A stretch of DNA of 64,000 nucleotides from Rhodanobacter sp. T12-5 (GTDB lineage: Bacteria > Pseudomonadota > Gammaproteobacteria > Xanthomonadales > Rhodanobacteraceae), in assembly GCF_008329435.1 (NCBI RefSeq), contig NZ_NPKN01000007.1, forward strand, positions 124,001 through 188,000. The letters are read 5' to 3'. Position 1 is the first letter of the stretch, and every line of letters begins with the position of its first letter. The notes beneath the pieces were generated by a model. That model worked only from the letters and a program-made list of their open reading frames with translations. It ran no database searches and was not told where the DNA came from. The position numbers and the translations under genes were made by a program. Shown here in pieces: positions 17,347 through 25,664 of the stretch.

Positions 17347-18800
17347 CGACCCCGCCTTTTTTCCAACGCACGACGCATGTTCTTCAGCGCCGCTGCAATG
17401 TCGCCCGTATCGATGACCCCGTAGCCGAACGTCACCGCCGGTTCGATGTCACGCGTCATCGCATAGTCCGCCGTCGATTCCGCACCCGGGGCGAAGCGCA
17501 GCACGGTCGGCATGACCTTCGGCGCCAGCCCCGGATCGCGGAACCGCGCGGCGAGGTGCAGGCCGGCTTCGGAGGGAATCGGTTGCAGCCATTCGCCGAG
17601 TTCGCGGTGCAGTCCGTCGAGCAGGGCTTCGCGGCGTTCGGCGTAGATCGGCCGCATGTGACGCACGTGGCGGGCGAGATGGCCATCGCGGATGAAGGCG
17701 GCAAGAGCGGATTGGGTGATGCTGTCGCAGTGCGAGTCGACACAATGCTTGACCGTGATCAGGCCGTTGCGGGCCCACGCCGGTGCGACCACGAAGCCCT
17801 TGCGCAGCGAAGGAAACATGCTCTTGGAGAAGGTGCCCGCGTAGAACACCAGGGCGTCGCGGTCGAGCGTCTGCAAGGCATCCAGCGGGCGGCCGCCGAA
17901 ACGGAATTCGCCGTCGTAGTCGTCCTCGACGATCACCGCGCGATGCCGGCGTGCGAAGTCGAGCAAGGCCGTGCGCCGGCGCAGCGACATCGCCACACCG
18001 GTGGGCGACTGGTGCGACGGGGTGACACTGATGATGCGCACGTCGTCGGGCAGGCGCTCGACGCACAGGCCCTCGTCGTCCACCGGCAGCGGCACCAGTT
18101 GCGCGCCGGCGGCAGCGAACGCGGCGCGCACCGGCGGGTAGCCCGGCTCCTCCACCGCTACCTTCGTCTGTCCCGGCGTGACCAGCAGGCGGGCGATCAG
18201 GTCGAACGCCTGCTGTGCGCCGGAGGTGACGATCACGTCGTCGGCCGTGCAGGCCACCGCGCGGGCGAACGCGACGTGCTGCGCGATCACCTCGCGCAAC
18301 GCGGGGATGCCCTGCGATGGCGCATAGGCGAACTGTTCGCGCGAGCTTTTGCGCAGCGTCTGCGCCATCAACCGGCGCCAGACGTCGTGCGGGAAATGGC
18401 GATGGTCGGGAATGCCGAGACGGAAATTGCGCTCGGGCAGCACGCGCGCGGGCGACGGCGCCATGAACGGCGTGCGCCAGACCGGCGCGAAACGCGACTC
18501 GTCGATGCCGACGCTGGCCCCGGGCGGTTTCGACGCCCGGCGCCGGGCGAATTCGGCGACCTGCGGCTTCGCGCCCTTGCGCGGAATCAGGTAGCCCTCG
18601 GCGATCAGCAGATCGTAGACGGTGACCACGGTGTTGCGCGCCACGCCCAATGCCTCGGCGACTTTCCTGGTCGCGGGCAAGGGCGAATGGGCCGGCAGGC
18701 GGCCGTCGAGGATGGCCGCGCGCAACTGCTGGTGCAGCTCGTGCGCGAGCTTGCCGTGACTGCGCGGCAGGTTCACGGGAAACGGAAAAACTGGTTCCAT
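17343..18800 (-). CDS. MocR/PdxR-type GntR-aminotransferase regulator
   Basis: A 485-residue fusion of a GntR winged helix and a fold-type I aminotransferase domain. The DNA-binding part is at residues about 10-75 ('KVAEALGVARNTVVTVYDLLIAEGYLIP'). The PLP domain shows 'SGAQQAFDLIARLL', 'VTPSHQSPTGVAMS', 'IVEDDYDGEFRF' and the PLP lysine region 'YAGTFSKSMFPSLRKGF'. MocR proteins use PLP or an aminated ligand as signal. It diverges from an MBL gene and a cupin gene, its likely targets. ATG at 18800 is preferred over an upstream TTG at 18827. Its stop TAG lies in a REP arm. Confidence 0.92.
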   Translation of the reverse strand: MEPVFPFPVNLPRSHGKLAHELHQQLRAAILDGRLPAHSPLPATRKVAEALGVARNTVVTVYDLLIAEGYLIPRKGAKPQVAEFARRRASKPPGASVGIDESRFAPVWRTPFMAPSPARVLPERNFRLGIPDHRHFPHDVWRRLMAQTLRKSSREQFAYAPSQGIPALREVIAQHVAFARAVACTADDVIVTSGAQQAFDLIARLLVTPGQTKVAVEEPGYPPVRAAFAAAGAQLVPLPVDDEGLCVERLPDDVRIISVTPSHQSPTGVAMSLRRRTALLDFARRHRAVIVEDDYDGEFRFGGRPLDALQTLDRDALVFYAGTFSKSMFPSLRKGFVVAPAWARNGLITVKHCVDSHCDSITQSALAAFIRDGHLARHVRHMRPIYAERREALLDGLHRELGEWLQPIPSEAGLHLAARFRDPGLAPKVMPTVLRFAPGAESTADYAMTRDIEPAVTFGYGVIDTGDIAAALKNMRRALEKRRGR

Positions 18801-18816
18801 CAAATATCTCGTGAAT

Positions 18817-18832
18817 GGATCAATCAAGGATC
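18817..18832. promoter_or_regulatory. Direct repeat in the MocR/MBL divergent gap
   Basis: GGATC occurs at 18817-18821 and again at 18828-18832, spaced 11 bp start to start, about one helical turn. Direct repeats in the divergent promoter are typical MocR binding sites. The assignment is inference from position; no clear -10/-35 pair was recognised. Confidence 0.4.
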
Positions 18833-18888
18833 CAGATTACTCCTAGAGTGGACCTCGAAGCGACGCTCGATTCCACGGAGACCAAGCC

Positions 18889-19686
18889 ATGACGATGTCG
18901 ATCTGCGAGACCTGCGGCACCCAGTACCCGGATACGCCCAGCCACTGCCCGGTGTGCGAGGACGAGCGCCAGTACGTCGGCGCGAACGGCCAGACCTGGA
19001 CGACGCACGAGGCGCTGAAAGCCACGCACACCCTGCGCCTGGAAGACGAGGCCGGCGTGCTCGGCATCGGGCTGGCGCCCGACTTCGCGATCAACCAGCG
19101 CGCGCTGTACCTGCCGACGGACGCGGGCAACATCCTGTGGGAATGCCTCAGCCTGGTCACCGACGAGGCGGTCGAAGCGCTGCAGGCCCGCGGCGGCGTG
19201 GACCTGATCGCCATCTCGCATCCGCATTTCTATTCGTCGATGCTGGCGTGGAGCGAAGCGCTCGGCAACGTGCCGATCCTGCTGCACGAGGCGGATCACG
19301 ACTGGGTGCGTCGACCGTCGCCGAACATCCGGTTCTGGCACGGCGACACGCACCGCTTGTCCGGCGGGGTAACGCTGATCCGCACCGGCGGCCATTTCCC
19401 CGGCAGCACCGCGCTGCACTGGAAGGACGGCCCGCGCGCCGGCGGCGCGCTGTTCTCGGGCGACACGCCGCAAGTGGCGAGCGACCGGCGCCACGTCGGC
19501 TTCATGTACAGCTATCCCAACTACATGCCGATGCGACCCGATGCCGTCCACGACATGCAGGCGCGCCTCGCGGGCTACGCGTTCGAGGATGTCTACGGCT
19601 ACACCTGGGGCCGCAACATCATCGGCGGTGGCCGCGCCGCCATCGACGCCTCGTTCGAACGCTACCTGTCCGCCATTGCCGCCTGA
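18889..19686 (+). CDS. MBL-fold metallo-hydrolase-like protein with N-terminal zinc ribbon
   Basis: A 265-residue protein. Four cysteines near the N-terminus (CETCGTQYP and HCPVCEDE) form a rubredoxin/zinc-ribbon-like knuckle. The body follows the metallo-beta-lactamase order: HPHFYSS (His111, His113), GGHFPGS (His169) and SGDTPQ (Asp192). The first motif lacks the second half of HxHxDH, having Ser where Asp and His are expected, so a normal dinuclear site is doubtful and a single metal or a changed activity is likely. It diverges from the MocR gene and is followed 17 nt later by a cupin gene. Substrate unknown. Confidence 0.8.
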   Translation: MTMSICETCGTQYPDTPSHCPVCEDERQYVGANGQTWTTHEALKATHTLRLEDEAGVLGIGLAPDFAINQRALYLPTDAGNILWECLSLVTDEAVEALQARGGVDLIAISHPHFYSSMLAWSEALGNVPILLHEADHDWVRRPSPNIRFWHGDTHRLSGGVTLIRTGGHFPGSTALHWKDGPRAGGALFSGDTPQVASDRRHVGFMYSYPNYMPMRPDAVHDMQARLAGYAFEDVYGYTWGRNIIGGGRAAIDASFERYLSAIAA

Positions 19687-19703
19687 GCCACGGAGTCATG
19701 CCG

Positions 19704-20177
19704 ATGACCACGCCCTCCTCCCGCCTGCACGATTACCTGCCCGCCCGCTTCAACACCACGGCCGCGCGACAATGGATCCCGTCCGCGACACCGGGCAAGT
19801 CGTCCAGTCCGCTGCGTTTCTTCGCCGACGATCGCGGCTTCGTGGAACTGCTGCGCATGGAGCCCGGCGTGGTGATGCCGCTGCATCGCCACAGCGGCGA
19901 GATCCACGCCTACAACCTCAGCGGCACGCGCAAGCTGTGCACCGGCGAGCTGATCGGTCCGGGCGACTATGTGTACGAGCCGCCGGGCAACGTCGACTGG
20001 TGGAAGATCGTCGGCGACGAGCCGATGCTGGCGCTGGTGATCGTGATGGGCACGGTCGAATTCCTCGGCCCCGGTGGCGTGGTGACCGCTCGGGCGTCAG
20101 CCAGCACCCAGCTTGCCGACTACAAGCGTCATTGCCGCGAGCATGGACTGACGGTGCAGGATCTGCTCGACCAGTAG
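19704..20177 (+). CDS. Cupin-domain dioxygenase-like protein
   Basis: A 157-residue single-domain cupin resembling the 2,4'-dihydroxyacetophenone dioxygenase family. Metal ligands are visible in 'VMPLHRHSGEIHAYNLSG' (two His and a Glu) and 'GDYVYEPPGNVDWWKI'. ATG at 19704 is preferred over 19698 because GGAG lies at a proper 8-nt distance. It directly follows the MBL gene and is probably co-transcribed with it under MocR control; together they suggest degradation of a small carbonyl or aromatic compound. The reaction is inference from the family only. Confidence 0.75.
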   Translation: MTTPSSRLHDYLPARFNTTAARQWIPSATPGKSSSPLRFFADDRGFVELLRMEPGVVMPLHRHSGEIHAYNLSGTRKLCTGELIGPGDYVYEPPGNVDWWKIVGDEPMLALVIVMGTVEFLGPGGVVTARASASTQLADYKRHCREHGLTVQDLLDQ

Positions 20178-20200
20178 GCCGACGTTGCGCGACCGGCGCG

Positions 20201-20662
20201 CTACAGCATCTTCCGGTACACGACGAATCCCGACTTGTCCGCGACCTTGTCATACAACTGCATGGCCGCCGCATTCGTCTCATGGGTCTGCCAGTAGACG
20301 CGCGCAGACCCTGCCTGTCGCGCGCACTCGTACACTGCCTCGATCAGGGCGCGGCCGACGCCCTTGCCTCTCGCAGCCTCGACGGTGAACAGGTCCTGCA
20401 TGTAGCAACTCATGGCGAGCTGGATGGTGCTGCGGTGGTAGAGAAAGTGCGCCAGCCCGAGCAGGCGGTCGCCGCTCTCGGCGACGAGGGCGTGCATCGG
20501 CTCGCCGGCATCGAAGAAGCGTGCCCAGGTTGTCCGGGTGATATCCGCAGCCAAGGCGGTCGGGCCGCTGCGACCGTAGAAGGCGTTATAGCCGTTCCAC
20601 AAAGGTTCCCACGCGGGAAAATCCGTCGACTGCACGGGTCGGATCACGACGGGATGGTTCAT
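20201..20662 (-). CDS. GNAT-family N-acetyltransferase
   Basis: A 153-residue GCN5-type acetyltransferase starting 'MNHPVVIRPV'. The acetyl-CoA loop is visible in 'LFTVEAARGKGVGRALIEAVYE' (V-x-x-x-x-R-G-x-G-x-G/A pattern), followed by 'VYWQTHETNAAAMQLYDKV', typical of the fourth motif. Such enzymes acetylate small amines or peptides in the cytoplasm; the substrate cannot be told. It converges with the cupin gene and lies downstream of an ABC exporter on the same strand, with a 72-nt gap. Confidence 0.88.
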   Translation of the reverse strand: MNHPVVIRPVQSTDFPAWEPLWNGYNAFYGRSGPTALAADITRTTWARFFDAGEPMHALVAESGDRLLGLAHFLYHRSTIQLAMSCYMQDLFTVEAARGKGVGRALIEAVYECARQAGSARVYWQTHETNAAAMQLYDKVADKSGFVVYRKML

Positions 20663-20734
20663 GCGGGCATCCTGAATTATTGAAAGCTGCGGAGGGAGCA
20701 TTGGCCCGCCCTGGATATTGGCGCCGGCATCGAC

Positions 20735-22579
20735 CTAGGCCAACGCGTCATCTGCCGCCACGAAACCGCCGGTCTGCCGCTTCCACAACCGCGCGTACAG
20801 GCCTTCGTGCACGATCAGTTCGGCATGCGTGCCGGTCTCCACGATCCGCCCCTTGTCCAGCACCACCAGCCGATCCATTCGCGCGATGGTGGAGAGGCGG
20901 TGTGCGATCGCGATCACCGTCTTGCCCTGCATCAGGATGTCGAGGCTGTCCTGGATCGCGGCTTCGGCTTCGGAGTCCAGAGCCGACGTCGCTTCGTCCA
21001 GCACCAGGATCGGCGCATCCTTAAGCAGCACGCGGGCGATGGCGATGCGCTGGCGTTGGCCGCCGGAGAGTTTCACGCCGCGCTCGCCGACCAGCGCGTC
21101 GTAGCCGCGGCGGCCTTCGCCGTCGCTGAGGGTCGGGATGAACTCGTCGGCGCGTGCCTTGCGCACCGCTTCGATGATCTGCGCTTCGCTGGCATCCGGA
21201 CGTCCATACAACAGATTGTCGCGGATCGAACGGTGCAGCAGCGAAGTGTCCTGGGTCACCACGCCGATCTGCGAACGCAGGCTTTCCTGGGTGACGCCGG
21301 CGATGTCCTGGCCGTCGATCAGGATGCGCCCGGCCTCGAGGTCGTACAGCCGCAGCAGCACGTTGACCAGGGTCGACTTGCCGGCGCCGGAAGGGCCGAC
21401 CACGCCGATCTTCTCGCCCGCACGCACGGCCAGGTCGAGACCCGCAATCACCCCGCCCTGCTTGCCGTAGTGGAAATGGATGTGCTCGAAGCGCACCGCG
21501 CCATGGGTCACTTCCAGCGGCATCGCGCCTTCGCGGTCCTGCACCGCACGCGGTTGCGAGATCGTGGTGATGCCGTCCTGCACCGTGCCGACGTTTTCGA
21601 AGATGCCGTTGACCACCCACATGATCCAGCCAGACATGTTGTTGATCCGGATCACCAGCCCGGTGGACAGCGCGATCGCGCCCACGGTCACCCGGCCCTC
21701 GCTCCACAGCCACAGCGCCAGCGCCGAGGTACCGACGATCAGGAAGCCGTTGAGCGTGGTGATGCTGGCGTCCATCGCGGTGGTAACGCGGGTCATCCGG
21801 CGCAACTTGTCGGTCTGCTCGGCCATTGCATCTGCGACATAGGCTTCCTCGCGCCGCGTATGCGCGAACAGTTTCAGCGTCAGCACGTTGCTGTAGCCGT
21901 CGACGATGCGGCCCATCAGTTTCGAGCGCGCCTCCGACGCCTTCCACGAACGCTGCTTGACGCGCGGAATGAAGAAGCCCAGCAGACCCACGTACGCGAA
22001 CACCCAAACCACCAGCGGCGCGGCCAGCCAGAAATCCGCCTTGGCAAACAACACGATCGCGCTGCCGGTGTAGATGGTGACGTACCAGATCGCATCCACG
22101 ATCTGCACCGCCGATTCGCGCAGCGCGCCGCCGGTCTGCATGATGCGGTTGGCGATGCGTCCGGCGTAATCGTTCTGGAAGAAGCCGAGGCTTTGGCGAA
22201 TCACGTAGCGATGGTTCTGCCAGCGGATGCGGTTGGTCAGGCTGGGCAGGATCGCCTGGTTGACCAGCAGGTCGTGCAGGCTGTTCAGCACCGGCCGCGC
22301 GATCAGCGCCACGAAACCCATCCATAAAAGGGTGCGCCCGTGCTCATGAAAAAACGCCGCCCCCGGCGTGCCTTTCGCCATGTCGACGATGCTGCCGATG
22401 AAGCCGAACAGCGACACCTCGACGATCGCCACGCCGAAACCCACCACGATCGCCGCAGCGAACACCGGCCATACCTGGCGCAGGTAGAACGCATAGAAAC
22501 GCCATACCGATGCGGGCGGCATGCTGTCGACGGGTTCCCTGAACGCGTCGATGAGGGATTCGAACCAGCGAAAGATCAT
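20735..22579 (-). CDS. ABC exporter, fused permease and ATPase
   Basis: A 614-residue half-transporter of the MsbA/MdlB type, which works as a dimer in the inner membrane. About six membrane helices in residues 30-330 are followed by an ATPase domain with Walker A 'GPSGAGKST', signature LSGGQRQR and Walker B 'ILVLDEATSALDS', then the H-loop 'AIAHRLSTIARMD'. All catalytic elements are intact. The substrate is not apparent. A second fused ABC exporter lies at 36879-38726 but is only distantly similar. Confidence 0.92.
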   Translation of the reverse strand: MIFRWFESLIDAFREPVDSMPPASVWRFYAFYLRQVWPVFAAAIVVGFGVAIVEVSLFGFIGSIVDMAKGTPGAAFFHEHGRTLLWMGFVALIARPVLNSLHDLLVNQAILPSLTNRIRWQNHRYVIRQSLGFFQNDYAGRIANRIMQTGGALRESAVQIVDAIWYVTIYTGSAIVLFAKADFWLAAPLVVWVFAYVGLLGFFIPRVKQRSWKASEARSKLMGRIVDGYSNVLTLKLFAHTRREEAYVADAMAEQTDKLRRMTRVTTAMDASITTLNGFLIVGTSALALWLWSEGRVTVGAIALSTGLVIRINNMSGWIMWVVNGIFENVGTVQDGITTISQPRAVQDREGAMPLEVTHGAVRFEHIHFHYGKQGGVIAGLDLAVRAGEKIGVVGPSGAGKSTLVNVLLRLYDLEAGRILIDGQDIAGVTQESLRSQIGVVTQDTSLLHRSIRDNLLYGRPDASEAQIIEAVRKARADEFIPTLSDGEGRRGYDALVGERGVKLSGGQRQRIAIARVLLKDAPILVLDEATSALDSEAEAAIQDSLDILMQGKTVIAIAHRLSTIARMDRLVVLDKGRIVETGTHAELIVHEGLYARLWKRQTGGFVAADDALA

Positions 22580-22673
22580 GGGGTGCGCAGACAGCGGGGA
22601 GCGGATAGCGTGGATGCTGCCCGGCTTCGACGCAAGCGTCGATGCCGGCGGCTACGCAGTCGAATCCGGCAGG

Positions 22674-22769
22674 CTACCGGTTCTTCCGTCCACGCCTCCC
22701 GCACGTGCGATCGCGAGCCGACTGCGCAAAGAACAAGACGATGAAAATGGCGATGATGGCTGCCGACAT
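22674..22769 (-). CDS. 31-residue membrane microprotein (new small ORF)
   Basis: A short open frame on the minus strand with a strong ribosome site (GAGGAG) 7 nt before the ATG at 22769 and a TAG stop at 22674. It begins MSAAIIAIFIVLFFAQSARD, a single hydrophobic helix, and ends with a very basic Arg/Lys/Gly-rich tail, so the helix would insert with the tail in the cytoplasm. It fills most of the 223-nt gap between the serine hydrolase stop and the ABC exporter start, on the same strand. No family is recognised. The ribosome site and composition are the evidence; expression is not shown. Confidence 0.55.
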   Translation of the reverse strand: MSAAIIAIFIVLFFAQSARDRTCGRRGRKNR

Positions 22770-22802
22770 GGGAACACTCCTCGCAAGACGTGGAAACGAC
22801 AG

Positions 22803-24458
22803 TCAGGGTTGACGCGGCGCGCGCAGGTCCTGGCCGTTCTGGTGCAGCACCAGCGCCAAGACCTTGCCGGCCGCATCGCGCTTGAAATCCAGCCGGGCAT
22901 CGACCACGGTGTAGAAGAAGTGATCCTTCGCCTTCGCATAAACCGGATACGCCGCCTGACCGGTCAATTGGACGTACAGCTGCCCGTGCTGGACGGTGAT
23001 CGCGAATTCCGCGCCTGCGCCCAGTGCGTAACGCCCGACGTAATCGTGCAGCAACGCCGGATCGAGCCTGACGCTGGACGTACCGTCCGTCGCGGTCGCG
23101 CTTTGCGTGCGTGGCGCGTGCCGGTCGTGTCCGTTCTGGTGCAGGGTCAGCGCGCCGACCTTTCCGTCGGCGGCGCGTTCGAAATCGATGGTGATCGGCG
23201 CGACCCTGGCGAAGAAGGCATCCGGTGCGCTGGCGAACAGCGGAAACGCGCCCTGCCCGGTGGCCTGCACGAACAGCTGGCCGGCACGGCGGAATACGTT
23301 CAACGCATGGCCCGGGCCAAGCGTGTATAGCCCGACGTAGGCAGCGAGTTGCGCGGGCGGCATGGCTATCGCCTTGTGTACCACCGGCAATGGCGCCGAC
23401 GGCAGCAAGGCCGCGAAGCCCAGATCCTGCGGCGCGCCGGTGGCATTGGCCAGGATCACCACGCCGCGGCGGCCGTCGCTGGTGAAGCCGACGAAGCTGC
23501 TGTAGCCGCCGGTTTCGCCGTTGTGCCAGATCACGTCGCCCTGCGCCGTGTGATGGGTCATCCAGGCCAGCCCGATGCGATCGCCGCCGCCGATGTCGCG
23601 CCGTGGCTCATGGGCCAATCGCATGGCTGCGGCCAGCGACGTTTTCAGCAGGCCCATGTTGGCCTGCAGATAACGCGACATGTCGTCGCCCGTGCTCAAC
23701 AAGGTGCCGGCACCGGCCAGGACATCCCACTGCCAATGCCTGGCAGCCTCACCTTCCTCGTCGTGACCGGGCGCGAGTCGCGCGCGCATGGCGGGCGTCA
23801 ACTCGGCACCGCTGGAGCGCATGCCCAGCGGAGCCAGCACCTCGCGTTGCACGAGCTCGCCGTAAGACAGTTTTGCGTGCTGCGCCAGCGCCTCACCGAG
23901 CAGGCCGAAACCGAGGTTGGAATATTCGTAGGCCGCGCCGGGATCACGCGGCAACGTGTAGCTGGCCAGGAACGCCCTGAGCCGGTCGCGCCCGTAATCC
24001 GCATACGGATTGCCCAGATCCGCCGGCTCCAGGTTGCCCGGCAACCGCGGCAATCCGGAGAACTGTTCGGCCAGCAAACCCAGCGTGATCGGCCTGCCGT
24101 TGCGCGAAGGTATATTGAAGCCCGGCAACAGCGTGGCCACCGGCGTGTCCAGGCTCACGGTCTTCGCCTCGACCGCGTGCGCCAGCAGCAACGCGGTGAA
24201 GGTCTTGGTCACCGAGCCGATCTCGAACACGGTGTCGCCATCCGGTGCGCGGCCATCGGCGAGCTTGCCGAAACCGGCGACTTGCGCATGGCCATCGTCG
24301 ACCATCACCACCACCAATGCCGGATAGACCCCGGCATCGGCGTACTGCCGAGCCACCTTCGCGATGCGCGCCGGCAGCACCGCGGGATCGGCGGAGGCAA
24401 GCGAAGCCAAAGCCAGCGACAGCGCAGCGGCCAGCACCCATTTCAGGGAATGCCTCAT
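22803..24458 (-). CDS. Exported serine hydrolase, class C beta-lactamase-like
   Basis: A 551-residue protein with a signal peptide ('LKWVLAAALSLALASLASA'). The beta-lactamase/esterase domain shows the SxxK motif in 'IGSVTKTFTALLLA', YSN in 'YEYSNLGFGLLG' and HNGETGGYSS in the KTG position. Two similar C-terminal units follow, each ending 'LHQNGxDxxAPR', which look like a duplicated DUF3471-type lipocalin-like domain. It acts in the periplasm on an unknown ester or amide. ATG at 24458 lies 4 nt after the winged-helix gene stop with GGAG upstream, so it is the third gene of an operon. Confidence 0.88.
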   Translation of the reverse strand: MRHSLKWVLAAALSLALASLASADPAVLPARIAKVARQYADAGVYPALVVVMVDDGHAQVAGFGKLADGRAPDGDTVFEIGSVTKTFTALLLAHAVEAKTVSLDTPVATLLPGFNIPSRNGRPITLGLLAEQFSGLPRLPGNLEPADLGNPYADYGRDRLRAFLASYTLPRDPGAAYEYSNLGFGLLGEALAQHAKLSYGELVQREVLAPLGMRSSGAELTPAMRARLAPGHDEEGEAARHWQWDVLAGAGTLLSTGDDMSRYLQANMGLLKTSLAAAMRLAHEPRRDIGGGDRIGLAWMTHHTAQGDVIWHNGETGGYSSFVGFTSDGRRGVVILANATGAPQDLGFAALLPSAPLPVVHKAIAMPPAQLAAYVGLYTLGPGHALNVFRRAGQLFVQATGQGAFPLFASAPDAFFARVAPITIDFERAADGKVGALTLHQNGHDRHAPRTQSATATDGTSSVRLDPALLHDYVGRYALGAGAEFAITVQHGQLYVQLTGQAAYPVYAKAKDHFFYTVVDARLDFKRDAAGKVLALVLHQNGQDLRAPRQP

Positions 24459-24462
24459 CACG

Positions 24463-24804
24463 TCATCTCCGTTTCGTGCCGGCTGCCGGGTCGGGAAGTT
24501 CCTGCATGACGGCCGCCAGCTGTCGTCGATAAGCGGCCAGTGCACGACGACCGGCCGGCGTGATGCACAGTTCGGTCAGCGGACGCTTGCCGCGGAAACT
24601 CTTCTTCACCTCGATCAGGCCACCCGCTTCCAGCTTGCTCATGTGGCTGGACAGGTTGCCCTTGCTCAGACCGCTCATCTGTTCCAGGAAGCCGAACTCG
24701 ACTTCCTTCGCGCCTGACAGCACCGCCAGGATCAGCAGCCGCGCCGGCTCGTGTACCAGCCGGTCCAGCGCCATCACTTCGCCAAGGCGACCCGGCGTGC
24801 TCAC
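24463..24804 (-). CDS. Winged-helix transcriptional regulator
   Basis: A 113-residue MarR/ArsR-like winged-helix protein: 'LLILAVLSGAKEVEFGFLEQMSGLSKGNLSSHMSKLEAGGLIEVKKSFRG' in its middle (shown here only by its parts 'LSKGNLSSHMSKLE' and 'GLIEVKKSF') is the recognition helix and wing. No metal-binding cysteines are present, so it is not a metal ArsR. The start is a GTG overlapping the upstream membrane-protein stop codon as GTGA. It probably autoregulates the three-gene operon through the half-sites at 25511-25533. Ligand unknown. Confidence 0.85.
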   Translation of the reverse strand: MSTPGRLGEVMALDRLVHEPARLLILAVLSGAKEVEFGFLEQMSGLSKGNLSSHMSKLEAGGLIEVKKSFRGKRPLTELCITPAGRRALAAYRRQLAAVMQELPDPAAGTKRR

Positions 24805-25493
24805 GATTCACCTGCCGGCGCGCCGCGCAGTTGCCCAAGACGCAGGCGCAACTCGCGGAACTGGCGATGTTCCGCCACGCCTCTGGCGATCATCGCCAGC
24901 GCCGCCAACGGGAACATCAACGCCACCAGCGACATCAACATCCCCTGATGCGTGTGGGTGGTACCGATCAGCGGATAAAAACCGCCGGCGCTGACCACCG
25001 CCGCCTGACAGAAAAGAAAGGTGCCCACGATGAAGTCGAGCGGGCTGCGCAGCCAGCGCCAGGCGGCCACGACCAGCAGCCACAGCAGCGCCAGATAGCC
25101 GAGCATGCCGGCCGGCAGCGACCACGCATGCTGTCGCGCGGTCATGCCGATCGACGTGGTGAGGATCACCGCCACCAGCAAGGTCACCGCGACGCAGAAC
25201 CAGTGCATGTGACGTTCCTGTGGCGTCTCGAGCTGTTCGACATGACCCATCCGCTGGTAGTAGCGGCGCACCATCCAGCCCTTGGCCAGCAGCCACGCGG
25301 CGGGGATGGCGATCAGCACCGCGCGCGTCGCCGGCGTCGCCGGCAGCAACGGGCCGCCCAGATAGACGATCAGGCACAGCACGCCGCCGAGCACCGACGA
25401 CATGCCGCCGGCACTGCGCGAATAGCGCGCGTAGCTGCGGGTCAGCGACTCCAGTTCGTGCAGGCGGTTTTCGACATTTGCGGACATGGGCAT
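24801..25493 (-). CDS. Multi-spanning membrane protein of unknown function
   Basis: A 230-residue protein with a short polar N-terminus ('ENRLHELESLTRSYARYSRSAGG') and about six hydrophobic segments ('VLGGVLCLIVYLGGPLL', 'AVLIAIPAAWLLAKG', 'WFCVAVTLLVAVILT', and three more), ending in a basic tail. I do not recognise a named family; similar proteins are often found next to small winged-helix regulators. It is the first gene of the operon, with the regulator overlapping its stop codon by 4 nt. A sensor or target role for the regulator's signal is possible. Confidence 0.7.
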   Translation of the reverse strand: MPMSANVENRLHELESLTRSYARYSRSAGGMSSVLGGVLCLIVYLGGPLLPATPATRAVLIAIPAAWLLAKGWMVRRYYQRMGHVEQLETPQERHMHWFCVAVTLLVAVILTTSIGMTARQHAWSLPAGMLGYLALLWLLVVAAWRWLRSPLDFIVGTFLFCQAAVVSAGGFYPLIGTTHTHQGMLMSLVALMFPLAALAMIARGVAEHRQFRELRLRLGQLRGAPAGES

Positions 25494-25510
25494 GCCTTGT
25501 TTTGCTCAAC

Positions 25511-25535
25511 TGCAAATTAGTTTGCAATGCAAACT
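25511..25535. promoter_or_regulatory. Three-half-site operator of the winged-helix operon
   Basis: AGTTTGCAATGCAAACT at 25519-25535 is a perfect 17-bp palindrome, and another TGCAAA at 25511-25516 makes a second inverted pair with TTTGCA at 25521-25526. The site lies 18-42 nt upstream of the membrane-protein start, in a stretch much richer in A and T than its surroundings. It is the natural operator for the winged-helix regulator of that operon. Confidence 0.7.
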
Positions 25536-25664
25536 TATTGGAGTCAAGGCCCCACCGAAATCTTCACGCCGGCAGCAGCGGTTTACGCGTGGCAGAATCC
25601 GGTGTCCCGGCACGCGATCGCCGGCACGTACACGGCCCGGCCAACCGGTATGCGGGAGATCACG

